64,000 bases of DNA, from assembly GCA_017590115.1 (NCBI GenBank), contig JAGGNK010007115.1, positions 1,597,967 through 1,661,966 on the forward strand, in the 5' to 3' direction. The DNA is from Montifringilla adamsi. Its lineage: Eukaryota; Chordata; Aves; Passeriformes; Passeridae. The notes beneath the pieces were generated by a model, which saw nothing but the letters and a program-made list of their open reading frames with translations, had not been told where the DNA came from and ran no database searches. The stretch's first letter is position 1; the number at the start of each line of letters is the position of its first letter. The translations under genes and the position numbers were made by a program. Below, piece after piece: positions 22,355 to 33,205 of the stretch.

Positions 22355-23590
22355 CCTGACAAGTTTTTTATTGCCTGATACAAGAGGGATTTAGCCCAGG
22401 AACCCTGGGAGACGCAGGACACGGGGCAGGGATGACCTCATCCAAAGCCAAGGCTTTATTTGATAATCTATCACTTATTTATTATTCTAAGTAACCACTT
22501 GCAGGTGCTGTGATTTCAGTGGAGCTGTCCCAGCACCCGGCACACGCCGGGGAAAGCTCAGCCCTGTGCAATCCCACCCGGAGCTGCTACTGCAGAGGGA
22601 GCAGGATCCAGCCTGTGCTGGGAAAGGGGGAAACGTGGGGATGGGCACAGCAAAGTCCGTGGAAAAAATGGAGAAAAATCTGTGGAAAAATGGGGTAAAA
22701 TTGGTGGAAGAATGGGGAAAACAATCTGTGGAAAAATCTGTGCTACTGCAGAGGGAGCAGGATCCAGCCTGTGCTGGGAAAGGGGGAAACGTGGGGATGG
22801 GCACAGCAAAATCCGTGGAAAGATGGGGTAAAATTGGTGGAAGAATGGGGAAAAAATCTGTGGAAAAATGGGGGAAAATTGGTGGAAAAATGGGGAAAAA
22901 CCCATGCAAGAATGGGGCAAAATCTGTGGAAGAAAGAGCTCACACAGGGACAGTTCCAGAGCTTACACGCCTGACAAGTTTTTTATTGCCTGATACAAGA
23001 GGGATTTAGCCCAGGAACCCTGGGAGACGCAGGACACGGGGCAGGGATGACCTCATCCGAAGCCAAGGCTTTATTTGATAATCTATCACTTATTTATTAT
23101 TCTAAGTAACCACTTGCAGGTGCTGTGATTTCAGTGGAGCTGTCCCAGCACCCGGCACACGCCGGGGAAAGCTCAGCCCTGTGCAATCCCACCCGGAGCT
23201 GCTACTGCAGAGGGAGCAGGATCCAGCCTGTGCTGGGAAAGGGGGAAACGTGGGGATGGGCACAGCAAAGTCCGTGGAAAAAATGGAGAAAAATCTGTGG
23301 AAAAATGGGGTAAAATTGGTGGAAGAATGGGGAAAACAATCTGTGGAAAAATCTGTGCTACTGCAGAGGGAGCAGGATCCAGCCTGTGCTGGGAAAGGGG
23401 GAAACGTGGGGATGGGCACAGCAAAATCCATGGAAAGATGGGGTAAAATTGGTGGAAGAATGGGGAAAAAATCTGTGGAAAAATGGGGGAAAATTGGTGG
23501 AAAAATGGGGAAAAACCCATGCAAGAATGGGGCAAAATCTGTGGAAAAACTGGGCAAAATCTGTGGAAGAATGAGCTCACACAGGGACAA
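22355..23590. repeat. Tandem duplication, two 615-bp copies with internal minisatellite
   Basis: The segment starting cctgacaagttttttattgc at 22355 starts again at 22970. Differences are few, for example catccaaagcc against catccgaagcc and aaatccgtgg against aaatccatgg. Inside each copy a subunit beginning ctactgcagagggagcagga occurs twice. It is followed by runs of about 20-23-bp units of the gtggaaaaatggggtaaaat type. The right end grades into three copies of agctcacacggggacaattcc (to about 23646). Confidence 0.95.
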
Positions 23591-25039
23591 TTCCAGAGCT
23601 CACACGGGGACAATTCCAGAGCTCACACGGGGACAATTCCAGAGCTCAGCTTTGTCCTCCTCACCTGCCTGCCTGGAAAATGTGGACAAGCTGAGGGTTT
23701 GGGGCAGGACAAGGAACCAGGACAGGGATGTTCCCACAGACCAGGCTGGCACTGCCCGTGTCCCTGCCCGGGCCAGCGCTGGGGTCACGGGTGGCACCTG
23801 GAGAGCTCAGCCAGGCACATCCTGTAAATCCTGTGCAAACCCAAAATGTGCTTTGGGGTTAGTTCTGGATGCCCCTCTGTTGTTTTTTTCCCCGGGGAGA
23901 GGTGGGATGGACACCCCAGGGAGCCCAAAGCCACCCCAGTGCCACAAAGCTGCCACTCCAGGCAGACCTGGCAGGGGTGTCCCCCCACCCAGCACAAACT
24001 GGGATCCCCAGTTTCCCAATCCTGGGGGATGCTGCTCCCCCTGGAGCCCCCGGGGCTGCAGCTGAGAGGAGGTGACAGAAATGAGCCCCTGCAGTGACAG
24101 CACAGCAAGGGGCTTTCAGCAGAAATGAATCCTGCATTTGAATTTCCTGCATTTGGAGCTGGAAATCGCCCTGGGACTGGAGGCATCGAAGGGTTCTCCC
24201 AGTGAGGAAGGGGCTGGGCCCCAGGCAGAGCACAGAAGGTGCCTTCCCAAATTATCTGCCCCTTATTGTCTGCCCGAGCTCCTTCAACCAAGCAGTACCC
24301 TCAGGAAAGCTGGAAAATGGGATTTTGAGTGGCAAGACCCCATTGTGGCTTCAATTTTAACCCCAACTGGGGGGGGCGGGGGGAAGCAGGGAGTTGGGAG
24401 AATCATTTTTTCATTAAAATCAAAATGGATCCATAATGAAAATAGACTTGGAATGGGAAAAGTTGAGCGCAAATGGAAGCTTTTAAAGATTCTTTTGACT
24501 GACAATAACCTGAAGACCCTCCAGGAACTCCAGCCTGGAATAATCAGATTAAATGGAAACTAATATACGATCCTGAAATTCATCCCATGCTGCTCTAAAC
24601 TTGGAGCAGCTGGATAATTTTGCCTACAGGTTTGTGCCTCCTGCCCAGCAGTTCACACGGAATTGTTTGGCCAAACTCAATCTACCAGGAAGGAAAAAAA
24701 AAAAAAACCAACCCCAAAAAGCTTTTTCCTTTCATATGTGTTAAAGCAAAGCCAGCTTTTCCAAGCAGCTGGGAGCAGGGAATGGATATAGATATGGCTG
24801 CAGGTATTTCCTATGGGAATTTCCAGCCTGGAGTTTGGCTGCTTTAAAATCAATGATTCTGATTTATAAAAGATGCAGGAATAAGGAATTCTCTGGGTTG
24901 CTGCAGTGTAGGTATTCCTGGGCATTCCTGCATGGACACAAACTCATCTCCAGCAGCTCCTCACCACTGACCCCTCCACAGGGGCCACATTCCCAAAACA
25001 CAAACCAAATCCATGTTTTTAGAGGAATGTTTGAAAAAT
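23591..25039. other. Intergenic sequence downstream of LMF1, no gene seen
   Basis: Apart from the small tail repeat of the duplication, no repeat or exon was recognised. An AT-richer patch at about 24390-24500 and a poly-A at 24688 are noted. Confidence 0.4.
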
Positions 25040-25115
25040 GGAACCTGGGTGGATCCTGGCACAGATTCCCAGAGCAGCTGTGGCTGCCCCTGGATCCCTG
25101 GCAGTGCCCAAAGCT
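25040..25115 (+). mobile_element. CR1 LINE fragment
   Basis: Sense CR1 phrase 'cagagcagctgtggctgccc' followed by 'ctggatccctggcagtgccc'. Only about 75 bases are kept. Confidence 0.75.
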
Positions 25116-25804
25116 GGTTGATTTCCTCCCACCTCAGAATAATTGTTCCTTTTCTTTTCTAAATTCTTGTCCCAGGGAAACGTTTCCAATGGAATCCCCT
25201 CCTGCCCCTTTGGATGGGTTTTATCTTCCAGGCACTGCTCTGGAGCAGAGCAGGGAACTTGCATCGAAAAACAAAAAAAAAAAAAGGGAAAAGAAAAAAG
25301 CTTAACAAGCAGCAAACAGGAATGAGAATGCTGATCTGGGATCCATTATCCCTGACCCAGAGGTTGGAAAGCAAAAGAAATTCATGAAACAGGGGAGGGG
25401 GAGGCAGTGCTGCTGGGTGCCCGGGGGGTGTCATCTGTCACCCCTCTCCTGTCACCCAGCACCCATCCAGGGCTGCACCCCCTGGAGAAGGAGCAGCTTG
25501 GAAGGAAAATCCACTGAAACCACGAGGGAGCTCTGAGCAAAGGCACCCTGGAAGCCAGGGCAGAAGGGGAGGGAGAATTCTCCTCTCACAGCCCTGGATC
25601 CTCGGCATGGGGACAGACATTTGGACACCACACAAATTTTGGATTCTCCCCAAAACACAAATCAATCCCAGGACTCACCTCATTCCTCACCTGCCACCCC
25701 ATTCCCATGGGAGCTGCCTTGTCCCTGGTAGAGACTGAGGTTCTTTCTTTTTTTCCCTTTTTAGCACTTCCAGGAAAAACAAAAACCCAGTGAAGCTCCT
25801 GCTG
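25116..25804. other. Sequence just downstream of LMF1
   Basis: No exon recognised. A/T homopolymer tracts occur near 25268 and 25745. The T/GT-rich minus-strand stretch at about 25775-25795 fits a downstream element for the proposed LMF1 polyadenylation site. Confidence 0.4.
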
Positions 25805-26283
25805 GTTATTCAACAATTGTTTCCTTTAATCCCTTTCCAGGAACACGTTCCCAGTGGTGCCCATTTGGTATATGTGGTCAAAAAGGTGCAAGGAAACATG
25901 GAAAAGGGCATTCCTGTGCCTGCCTCCACAGCCCACACAACCCCAGAGATCCTTCCTGGTTTGTTTTCCCATTTTTGTTTCAAACCCACGTTCAGCTGCT
26001 TTTGGCAACACCAACGCCTCGCCCAAAACCAGTGATGGTTATTTGCTTGCCTTTTTCCCAGTTCCAGAGGAATTCCTGAATGGAGCAGCCTGGCAAAAGA
26101 AATCAGCCATTGAGGTGAGAAAAAGCAGCTCACAGAGCAAGTGGGCAAACTGGCTGGGAATCTTCTGGAAAACAGGCGTGAACAAGGATACGGATATAAA
26201 ACAGAGGCAGGAGGTGTTGGGAAGGGAGCTGCCCGTTCTCCATCTTCCCAGCTGGTCCCTCTTGTCCCGGCCATCCTTTTCTC
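25805..26283 (-). other. LMF1: LMF1 3' untranslated region (proposed)
   Basis: About 480 bases between the LMF1 stop codon and a possible polyadenylation signal. No CR1 or satellite lies inside. The right-hand limit is fixed by the stop codon. The left-hand limit is inferred from the signal at 25825-25830 and could be wrong if a more distal signal is used. Confidence 0.45.
25825..25830 (-). terminator. LMF1: Candidate polyadenylation signal ATTAAA for LMF1
   Basis: The plus strand reads tttaat, giving ATTAAA, the commonest variant hexamer, on the LMF1 strand. A T/GT-rich stretch follows about 30-50 bases downstream on that strand. No canonical AATAAA was seen between here and the stop codon. 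Confidence 0.4.
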
Positions 26284-26458
26284 TCAGTCCTGCACGGGAT
26301 AAGGCCAATTCCTGTCCTCAAAGAACTTCCTCAGGCCCTGCAGGTTGACGGGGGGGAAATAGGGGCCGATCCTTTTCCGGATCCACCACTTCCCATCGCG
26401 GGCGTGCTTCCCCCCGGGCTGGCTGAACTTGTACCTGAAGTGTTCCCCCCGGATCCAC
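26284..26458 (-). CDS. LMF1: LMF1, last coding exon
   Basis: This exon encodes the final 57 whole residues and the TGA stop (26286-26284) of lipase maturation factor 1, an ER membrane protein needed for folding and dimer assembly of lipoprotein, hepatic and endothelial lipases. The acceptor reads ctccacag followed by GTGGATCC on the minus strand. The first base completes an Arg codon split with the exon at 32495-32607. Visible family residues include WIRGEHFRYKFSQPGGKH, then GKWWIRKRIGPYFPP, then a short acidic/aromatic tail ending in NWPYPVQD. This is the conserved C-terminal part of the LMF (DUF1222) domain. Length and end point match vertebrate LMF1. LMF2 was considered, but the upstream exons match LMF1 better. 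The reading frame is intact. Confidence 0.95.
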
Positions 26459-27159
26459 CTGTGGAGACAACAACAGCAGCTCAGGGCTTGGCATGACTTC
26501 TGGGAAGAGGCTTGGACCTTGGGATTGGTGTTTTGGAGCCTTTCTGGATGGAGAAATCAGCTTGAGGGTGCTCAGGGTGGCTTCACATCCCAGTACCCCA
26601 TCCATTTCCCATCCCATCCCATCCCATCCCATCCCATCCCATCCATCCCTGGGATGCCCACAGCACACAGCAGTGACACTGGGAAGGTTTTGGGAAGGCT
26701 TTGGGAAGCTCCCAGGCTCCTCCTGATGCCATTTAGGAATGCTGGCATCCAGCTGTGCCTCGGGAACGATGCAGGAGCACAGGAGCTTTAACCTGCCCTG
26801 AGCACTCCCCACACCTTTCCACAGCTAAGTATGAAAGAATAATAATAATAAAAGCAGGAATAAGAAAGTTTTTTCCTTTCTCAGAGCCACCCTGGAGTGT
26901 TTCTGCCTGGGAGATTTTGGAGCAGGGATTCTGAGTCCCCCAGCACCCCCTGCCCAGCCAGCGTCAGCGCGGCTCTGAGCGCATCTGTTTTCCGGCTGCT
27001 CCGGGAGCTGACAGCGGAGGAGGTTTGAAAGCAGTGCAGAAAGAAACATTCATCAGTGTCAGGAAACACTCTGGGAGCTGCCCATGCCGCTGGATCTGGG
27101 GGGTTTGTCCCCCTTGATGTAGGACATGCTGACAAGGGCCGGAGCGGCGCCCGCGCCGG

Positions 27160-27235
27160 GAGCATCGCCGGGCGAGTCCATAAAATACCCACAAAATAAA
27201 ACTGTCAAAGTCGTGTCAGTGCTCATTTAAACCTG
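27160..27235. promoter_or_regulatory. Small AT-rich unique block
   Basis: agtccataaaatacccacaa, ataaaactgtcaaagtcgtg and ctcatttaaacctg sit beside CpG-rich sequence. It looks like a short conserved noncoding block. Evidence is compositional only. Confidence 0.15.
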
Positions 27236-27527
27236 CTCTGCTCCACTAGGAAAATACAGACCCTGCTACTGAGCAGGGCACCGCAGCTGGGGGATCCCTG
27301 GAGCGGCAGGAAGGTCCTTCCTGCTGCTGAAATAATTAGGGACGGCTCCGATGGATTTGCCATCAGCGCTCGGCTTTGGGGAGCGGGGCAGAGTGAGGGG
27401 CTTGGAGAAAGCTGCACCCAGTCCAAGGGTGGCTCCAGCACAGCCCAACAGCCCTGCTCCAGTCCTGCTGGGACCCAGGAGAGCAGCACAGGAAGGATTC
27501 TCCTACAAAACCACGGGAATATGAGAT

Positions 27528-27875
27528 GCCACGGGGGATTTGGAGTCCCCATCCCTGGGGGTGTTCAAGGAACTCCTGGAGGTGGCACTCAGAGCTCTGG
27601 GCTGGGGACAAGGTGGGCATTGGGCACAGGTGGGACTTGCTGCACTTAAAGGCGTTTTCCAGCCTCAGAGATCCTGGGATTCTGTGTCCATCACATCCAT
27701 CATGTTTTCCAGAGCAGCTGTGGCTGCCCCTGGATCCCTGGCAGTGCCCAAGGCCAGGCTGGACAGGGCTTGGAGCAGCCTGGCACAGTGGAAGTGTCCC
27801 TGCCATGGCAGGGGTGGCACTGGGTGGGATTTAAGGTCCCTTCCATCCCAAACCACTCCATGACTCAATGACCTC
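27528..27875 (+). mobile_element. Two adjoining CR1 LINE pieces, plus orientation
   Basis: 27528-27700 carries the 'ggagtccccatccctggggg', 'tgttcaaggaactcctggag' and 'ctgggctggggacaaggtgg' blocks. 27712-27875 carries 'cagagcagctgtggctgccc', 'ggccaggctggacagggctt' and a tail reading 'ccaaaccactccatgactca'. The wording suggests two CR1 insertions, or a rearranged one. Confidence 0.85.
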
Positions 27876-28934
27876 CATTTCCCCCCCCTCCTCTGAGGTT
27901 AAAGAAAGATAAATGGGAAAAGGGGCCCTGAGTGGAATTTGGGGAGCATAAACCTGCATCTCACCCCCACAAACTCTGCCCTGCAGCTGCTGCCTTCATT
28001 CCAGCCTGGCCTATTCCTGCCCTCCCTCTTTTCCCTGCTTTCTGAGGCTGGCAAAAGCCAAACAGGGGCTGGAGTGTTATTCCCACAGGGTTTCCTTTGC
28101 AGGAGCACAAAATTCCTGTTAATAACTGGAGTGTTCCTGAACAGCCTCGTCCCTGAGGGTCCAGGTAGCCACTCCAGGATGATTGGAGATTTCCAGTTGC
28201 TGCCTGACTGCTTTCTGGAATTCCCAAAACATCTCCAATCCCAGATCCACCTCCTAAAAATGCTTCAGAGGCTGATTTTATGGCAGTCTCCTGCTCCCAG
28301 CATCCTCCACCTGCCACTCTGATGCTTTTTCCTTCACTAAGTGGCTGCAGAGCACTTCCCAAGCTGGATCCATCTCCATATATTCCCAAAATAAATGGAG
28401 AAAGGTGAAAAACCTGGAACTCAGGAGGGAATATTTCCTTGCCAGGCTCAGGATGTAAAAGCTGCAGTGTTTAATACCCACTGGAGCCCCTCATTTCAGG
28501 GCTCACAGAGTTTACAAGCTCTGCCAGTGTTTATAACCTGCCTGGGTGCCTCAATCCTGAAATTATGGGGTTTTCCAGCTCCTGCAGTGCTGGTGCTGCT
28601 CCCTCTTCCCAGGATTCAGGGAGGGAAGGTGCTACAAACTCCCATCCTTCCAGGGCTCCCAGAGTTTGTGCAGTTTTGGGGCTTCCTGGCAGCTGGAAGG
28701 GATCCACAGGATCTTGGAGACTGAGCCTGCAGGAGATTCCCCTGATTCCTGCTCTGGAGAAACAACAACAGCCTCTGGAAGGTCAGGAAGGAGCTGCCTG
28801 ACCTCACCAGGATGTCCCAGGTACTCAGAGAAGGATGAGAAGGACTTGTGGGGATTTACTGAGCAAACACAAACTGGCAGCTCCTCCTGGATCCCTAGCA
28901 CCAGCTCCCATTAAAAATGGGTTCAAACTGAAGG

Positions 28935-29110
28935 ATTTGATGGGATATTGGGATACAGGAATTCCTCCCTGGGAGGGTGGGAAGGCCCTGGCACAGATTC
29001 CCAGGGAAGCTGTTGCTGCTCCATCCTGGAAGTGTCCAAGGCCAGCTTGGCTGGGGTCTGGTGGAGGATATCCCTGTCCATGGCATGGGTGAGACTGGAT
29101 GGCATTCCAA
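28935..29110 (+). mobile_element. CR1 LINE fragment
   Basis: Sense CR1: gaattcctccctgggagggt, 'ctggcacagattcccaggga', gaagtgtccaaggccagctt. The final tail is missing. Confidence 0.8.
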
Positions 29111-29299
29111 GGACTTTCCCAGGAGGTGGAAAACAATCTCTGCTGTGAGAAAAAGAGGACAAAAGGGTCCTTTGGGCAACTTCTGCTCCAACAGCGGCGC
29201 CAGGAGAGCGACAACACCGACGGAGGAGGCACAACCGAGCCACCCCAAGAACCCTTCTGCCACCACCCTTCAGGGCATCCCCAGCGGGCTGGGCAAGGC

Positions 29300-29520
29300 C
29301 CCGGCCTCGGGGAGAGGCCAGAAAAGCTAAAAATAATCAGCATTATTTTTGAAAGCACCGTTTTCCCCCCCAGCAGATGCCCGGCAGCAGCTGCCCCGCA
29401 GCGCCCTCGGGAGCCGCTCGTGGCTCGGCCCCTCCTGCCATCTCCCAAGTGGATGTGTTAAAAATTAGCAGCAATATTGGACTTGTTGGGATGGGGGCCT
29501 AAATCTCCCAGACAGCTGTA
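29300..29520. promoter_or_regulatory. Candidate conserved noncoding element in the last LMF1 intron
   Basis: A perfect MEF2 consensus ctaaaaataa at 29327-29336 runs into tcagcattatttttgaaagc. Further right are gttaaaaattagcagcaata and gctgtaattagttcc. The block is free of recognised repeats. Regulatory function is inferred from motif content only. Confidence 0.25.
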
Positions 29521-30949
29521 ATTAGTTCCAGAGGGTGCAGCTGTCTCCCTGCAACAGCTGAGGGGTTCCAGGGGAAAAAAAAAAAAACAAAACCAACAAA
29601 CCCAGTGGTGGTTTCTGTTAGAATTAATGGCCTGCCAAGGCAAGGAGGGGTGGGAGAGGGAAAGAAAGAAAGAAAGCAAAATGTGGGGTGTTTTTTTGAG
29701 GTTTTTTTGGGGTGTTTTATCTCGAAGTTCCCTGCTCTGTTGTAAGTCAGGTGGTGGGAAGGCCAAATTCATCAAGGTAACATTGCTCCAGCATCGCTCT
29801 TCTTGCCCTGTTGGTGGGAGGGAGCATAAATTAATTCATCTTGGCCTAAACTGAGGGAATCAGGGCAGTTTTGGGGTTGTTTTTTAGTGCTGCTGATTCT
29901 GAGGTTCCTGCAAGGTCTGGTCCCACAGAGGTGGAGCATCCCAGGGGCAGCTGATCCACAAAATCCCCTTGGGAAGTGGCACAGTGGGGTTTTTCCTCTC
30001 TGCATGGGTTAGGAAGGGTGGGACAACACCAAGGGCAGAGAAAACTGTGGGGGGAAAAAAAAACAACCTGGTTCCAGATGGATCCAAGGCTGGAATTCAC
30101 CATGCCAAGGAAGAGAGATCCCATGGCCACCAGACTTCCCAGCCTGGGGGAAATCCTGCCAGCTTGGGATGAGTTCTGCCTTCCCTGAAATACTGAGGGG
30201 TTTTTCCCCCAAAGAAAACCCCTTAAACTTCCCTTCAGGACCGTGGAATTTAATTCTGGTAATAGCTGAGAGATTCTTTTCCACTTAATCCCAGTGAGGC
30301 CTGGGTTTTCCAGGAATTCCCACTCCCTGCCTGCTCTCAGCACTGCTCCAGAGTCACCCTTGTCCCTCTGGGGAGGGTCCAAACGCCAAATTTGCTTCTA
30401 CAAAGTGCAAATATGACCAAGCTCTTCCCATGGCTTGCACAGATCCCAGCCCAGGTATCAAGTCCAGTCACTTTTAAATGAGAAATAAAATAAAATCCCA
30501 TAAAAAGGATCCCAAATGCCCCATTCCCCTGTGTTCCAAAGCATCCAAAGGGAGGCATCAGCTCCCTCACAAACACCACCACTCCAAACTCAGCTCTTCA
30601 CACCCATGGTGGGGCTTTTCCAACAAACTGCTACTTTAATTGGAATAAAAATCCTGAAGTGACCATGATTTAACATCAGAGACACCAAACAGACCCAAAA
30701 ATCTGTTTGTTTTTTTTCCCCCTCCTGTGGGCTAAATCTGATTTTTGTTTCCTTTGATTGTTGCAGCCTTTTCCACGGTGTGTTCAACACTTCTTAATTT
30801 CTCAGCCCAAGCCCCCCTGTTCAGATTTATGAGGGCTGGGCTTTTATGAACTATCCACTGCCCCAGAATATTTGGGAAATCCACATTCCCCAAACATCAC
30901 CAGCCTCGAGGTCCAAGCTTCCCACTCAGCCAGGCCCTCAACAATGCCC

Positions 30950-31260
30950 TCATTTTTAATCAGTCACCTGTTTCTCATTTGAAGTTTATCACACTTGAAA
31001 AAAATACTATAATTTCTTGAGTTGTAAAGAACCCTCCAAACTTTGGTCTCCGAAATTTCATTTCGAAGGCATTAACTCATTCTGAAAGTCCCTTGGCTAT
31101 TTAAGGTGTAGAGTTTCCATTAACAGAACAAACTCTGTGGAGGATGGAGTGCAAGGTTCTTATGGAAAACAGCCCCTTCCCCTAATTATTTAGTCTAGCA
31201 GGGAATGAAAATAATTAAGTCTCAAAATTCCCTTTGGAGTGGAGGGAGGGGGGAATAATG
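30950..31260. promoter_or_regulatory. Candidate conserved noncoding element in the last LMF1 intron
   Basis: About 300 repeat-free AT-rich bases between CR1-bearing stretches. Patches include tttttaatcagtcacctg, tttatcacacttgaaaaaaa, ggctatttaaggtgtag and ccctaattatttagtctagc. Composition and lack of decay by repeats make it a good conservation target. Confidence 0.25.
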
Positions 31261-31384
31261 GTAGGAAAATTAGGAGTTTTTTTCCACCCAGCTACTGTGG
31301 TGGGTATGAAGGGATTCCTAAGGTTGGCAGCAAACTTTCCCCTCAATCTGGATGAAAGTCCAGGATGAGGGAATTACAGGGTCA

Positions 31385-31440
31385 GGGATGGAAGGGAGGT
31401 TAAAAATCATCCAGTTCCATCCCCTGCCAAGGGTGCCAGG
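31385..31440 (-). mobile_element. CR1 tail fragment, minus
   Basis: gggaggttaaaaatcatcca and 'gttccatcccctgccaaggg' match the antisense CR1 tail. It directly abuts a plus-oriented CR1, giving a head-to-head pair. Confidence 0.65.
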
Positions 31441-31454
31441 CCACAGAGGGCAGG

Positions 31455-31665
31455 GTTATGGGATATTGGGAAGGAATTCCTCCCTGGCAGGGTGGGCAGC
31501 CCTGGCACAGGTGCCCAGAGCAGCTGTGGCTGACCCTGGATCCCTGGCAGTGCCCAAGGCCAGGCTGGATGGGAATTGGAGCAGCCTGGGATGGTGGAAG
31601 ATGCTGGGGTTGGAACTGGGTGAGCTTTAAGCTCCTTCCCAACCCAAACCATTCCAGGATTTGGG
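31455..31665 (+). mobile_element. CR1 LINE 3' region
   Basis: Sense CR1 from 'gatattgggaaggaattcct' through 'cagagcagctgtggctgacc' and 'caaggccaggctggatggga' to a complete-looking tail, 'caacccaaaccattccagga'. Confidence 0.9.
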
Positions 31666-32494
31666 GATTTTTAACATATTGGGGTTTACAAAGCACCTCA
31701 GAGGAACCATTTTGGTAAAAGTGGGAAGTTTCCTGTGCCTCAGCTGGAGAAGGAGTCTCTCTCCTCAGAGGGTTTAGGGGATGCAGTGCCCTAAAGCTGG
31801 AAAACATCAGTGGGATCCAAGGGGAATTTCATTCCTGGACCTGCATCCCTGTTTGCAGTGCATCCTCAGAGCCTCAAATGGAAAACATTAGCAGCAGCAT
31901 AACATGACTTGACTTGATCCAAAACGCCCCAAAAAATGTTTTCTCAGCTAAAAATAACTCCATCAACAAAACAGACGCTTTGGGGACAGAATTCCTTTTG
32001 TGTAAAACCTCGGAGTTTTCCTCTGTGCCTTTCCCTGGCTGATGTTGGCTTTGTCTCTTCCTTGAAAACACAAACAATTCCAAGATGAGTGTCCACAAAC
32101 TCAATAATTCCTGCAGGGCTGTTTTGTCTTTGAAACACCTCAGGAGGTCCGTGGAAATGGTGGGGTTTGACCTGAGCTCACAAAGAGAACGTGGCAAAAG
32201 CCCCGGAGCCGAGGGGCAGGACAGCACAGCAGGAGGGAGCATTCCTGGCCAGGAGCAGCAGCACCCAGCCCTTCCTGGATCTGCTGGGAATGGGCTCATC
32301 CCAAGGGTCCCTGTGGCCCCTCCAGGGGGGAATTGAGGTGCTGGCAGCACTGTGGTGTCCATCAAAGCCACCCTAAATCCCTAAATCCCACCCCAAATGC
32401 CACCAAACACAAACCCCAAGAGGAACCTCCTGTGCACGTCCAGGATGGGAACAAGGTGGAGCCTCCAGCTCCCTTGGGATAACTCCAGGCTCAC

Positions 32495-32607
32495 CTTGGA
32501 GGGTCTCTGCCTGCAAAGGGGTTTGTGGCCAGCAGGGACAAGGTCTGCTCCTCCTGGGCCAGCAGCTTCCCAGCCAGGTGGATGATCCATTCGTTCTGCT
32601 CGTAGGT
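32495..32607 (-). CDS. LMF1: LMF1, penultimate coding exon
   Basis: A 113-base exon starting in phase 0 (ACC TAC GAG) and ending with two bases of a split codon before donor gtgagc. It encodes 37 residues including TYEQNEWIIHLAGKLL and LLATNPFAGRDPP. These match the LMF1 segment between the aromatic DWLMWFAAFQ block and the final exon. In the family this part of the DUF1222 region faces the ER lumen and is needed for lipase maturation. The exon is too short to stand out as an open frame and was recognised by peptide similarity and exact splice phasing with both neighbours. There is no frameshift or stop. Confidence 0.95.
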
Positions 32608-33137
32608 CTGGCGGGAGGAAAGAGAAATGGAAACGTTAGGAACTGCTGGGATTTTTCTGGAGTATTACTGGGATTAAAGATTCCTGGCCTTGGGGAGGGA
32701 TATCAGTGGATTTGGGTGGAAAATGGTGAATTTCCCAGTGTTTCAGCACATGTCCCATGGGATCCTTGAGGTCCAGACAGAGACTGGCACCCTCAGGGAG
32801 CAGGGAGAGCTTCCCTGGGTTTGTCTCATCTCATCTGCTAATTCTGCCCCCAAATACCTGATTTAAAGAATTGATTTAGCAGCAAACCCCACAGGGGAAC
32901 CATAACAGCACATTTTCCATGGATAACCCATCTATCCTTTTAATCCAGATTGCTTTCCCCTGGGAAAAGGCTTTGGGTTGGTTCCCTTGTGTTATCCAAA
33001 GGAAAACAGAAGGAAGTGGCTTCTTTCTTCCCAGTTCCTGTCTCCTCTTTATTTCCTGCTGTGTGATCCATCCTTCCTCATGGAACCCCTTCTGGAGCAG
33101 TGGCAGAGTTTAAATTCAGTTAATTCTGAGGAAGCAG

Positions 33138-33205
33138 AGATTTGGCCTGGATGATCCTTATGGATCCCTTCCAGCTCGAGACATTCCCTGATTCTCTAAT
33201 TTCCC
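33138..33205 (+). mobile_element. CR1 tail fragment
   Basis: ggcctggatgatccttatgg, then 'atcccttccagctcgagaca' and 'ttccctgattctctaatttc' read like a diverged CR1 3' terminus. Confidence 0.65.

Larger units (their letters stand above)
26459..32494 (-). other. LMF1: LMF1 last intron (6,036 bp)
   Basis: The intron begins (minus strand) with gtgagc at 32494 and ends with cccag-type ccacag at 26459. It holds four CR1 pieces listed separately, a catcc microsatellite at about 26610-26650, and non-repetitive blocks at 27160-27235, 29300-29520 and 30950-31260. No further coding exon was recognised. Confidence 0.85.

Noticed and set aside
1..25800. Exons of the mammalian LMF1 3' neighbours (GNG13, CHTF18)
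   Set aside because: No peptide resembling either protein was seen on either strand. Synteny in birds may differ, or they lie further left.
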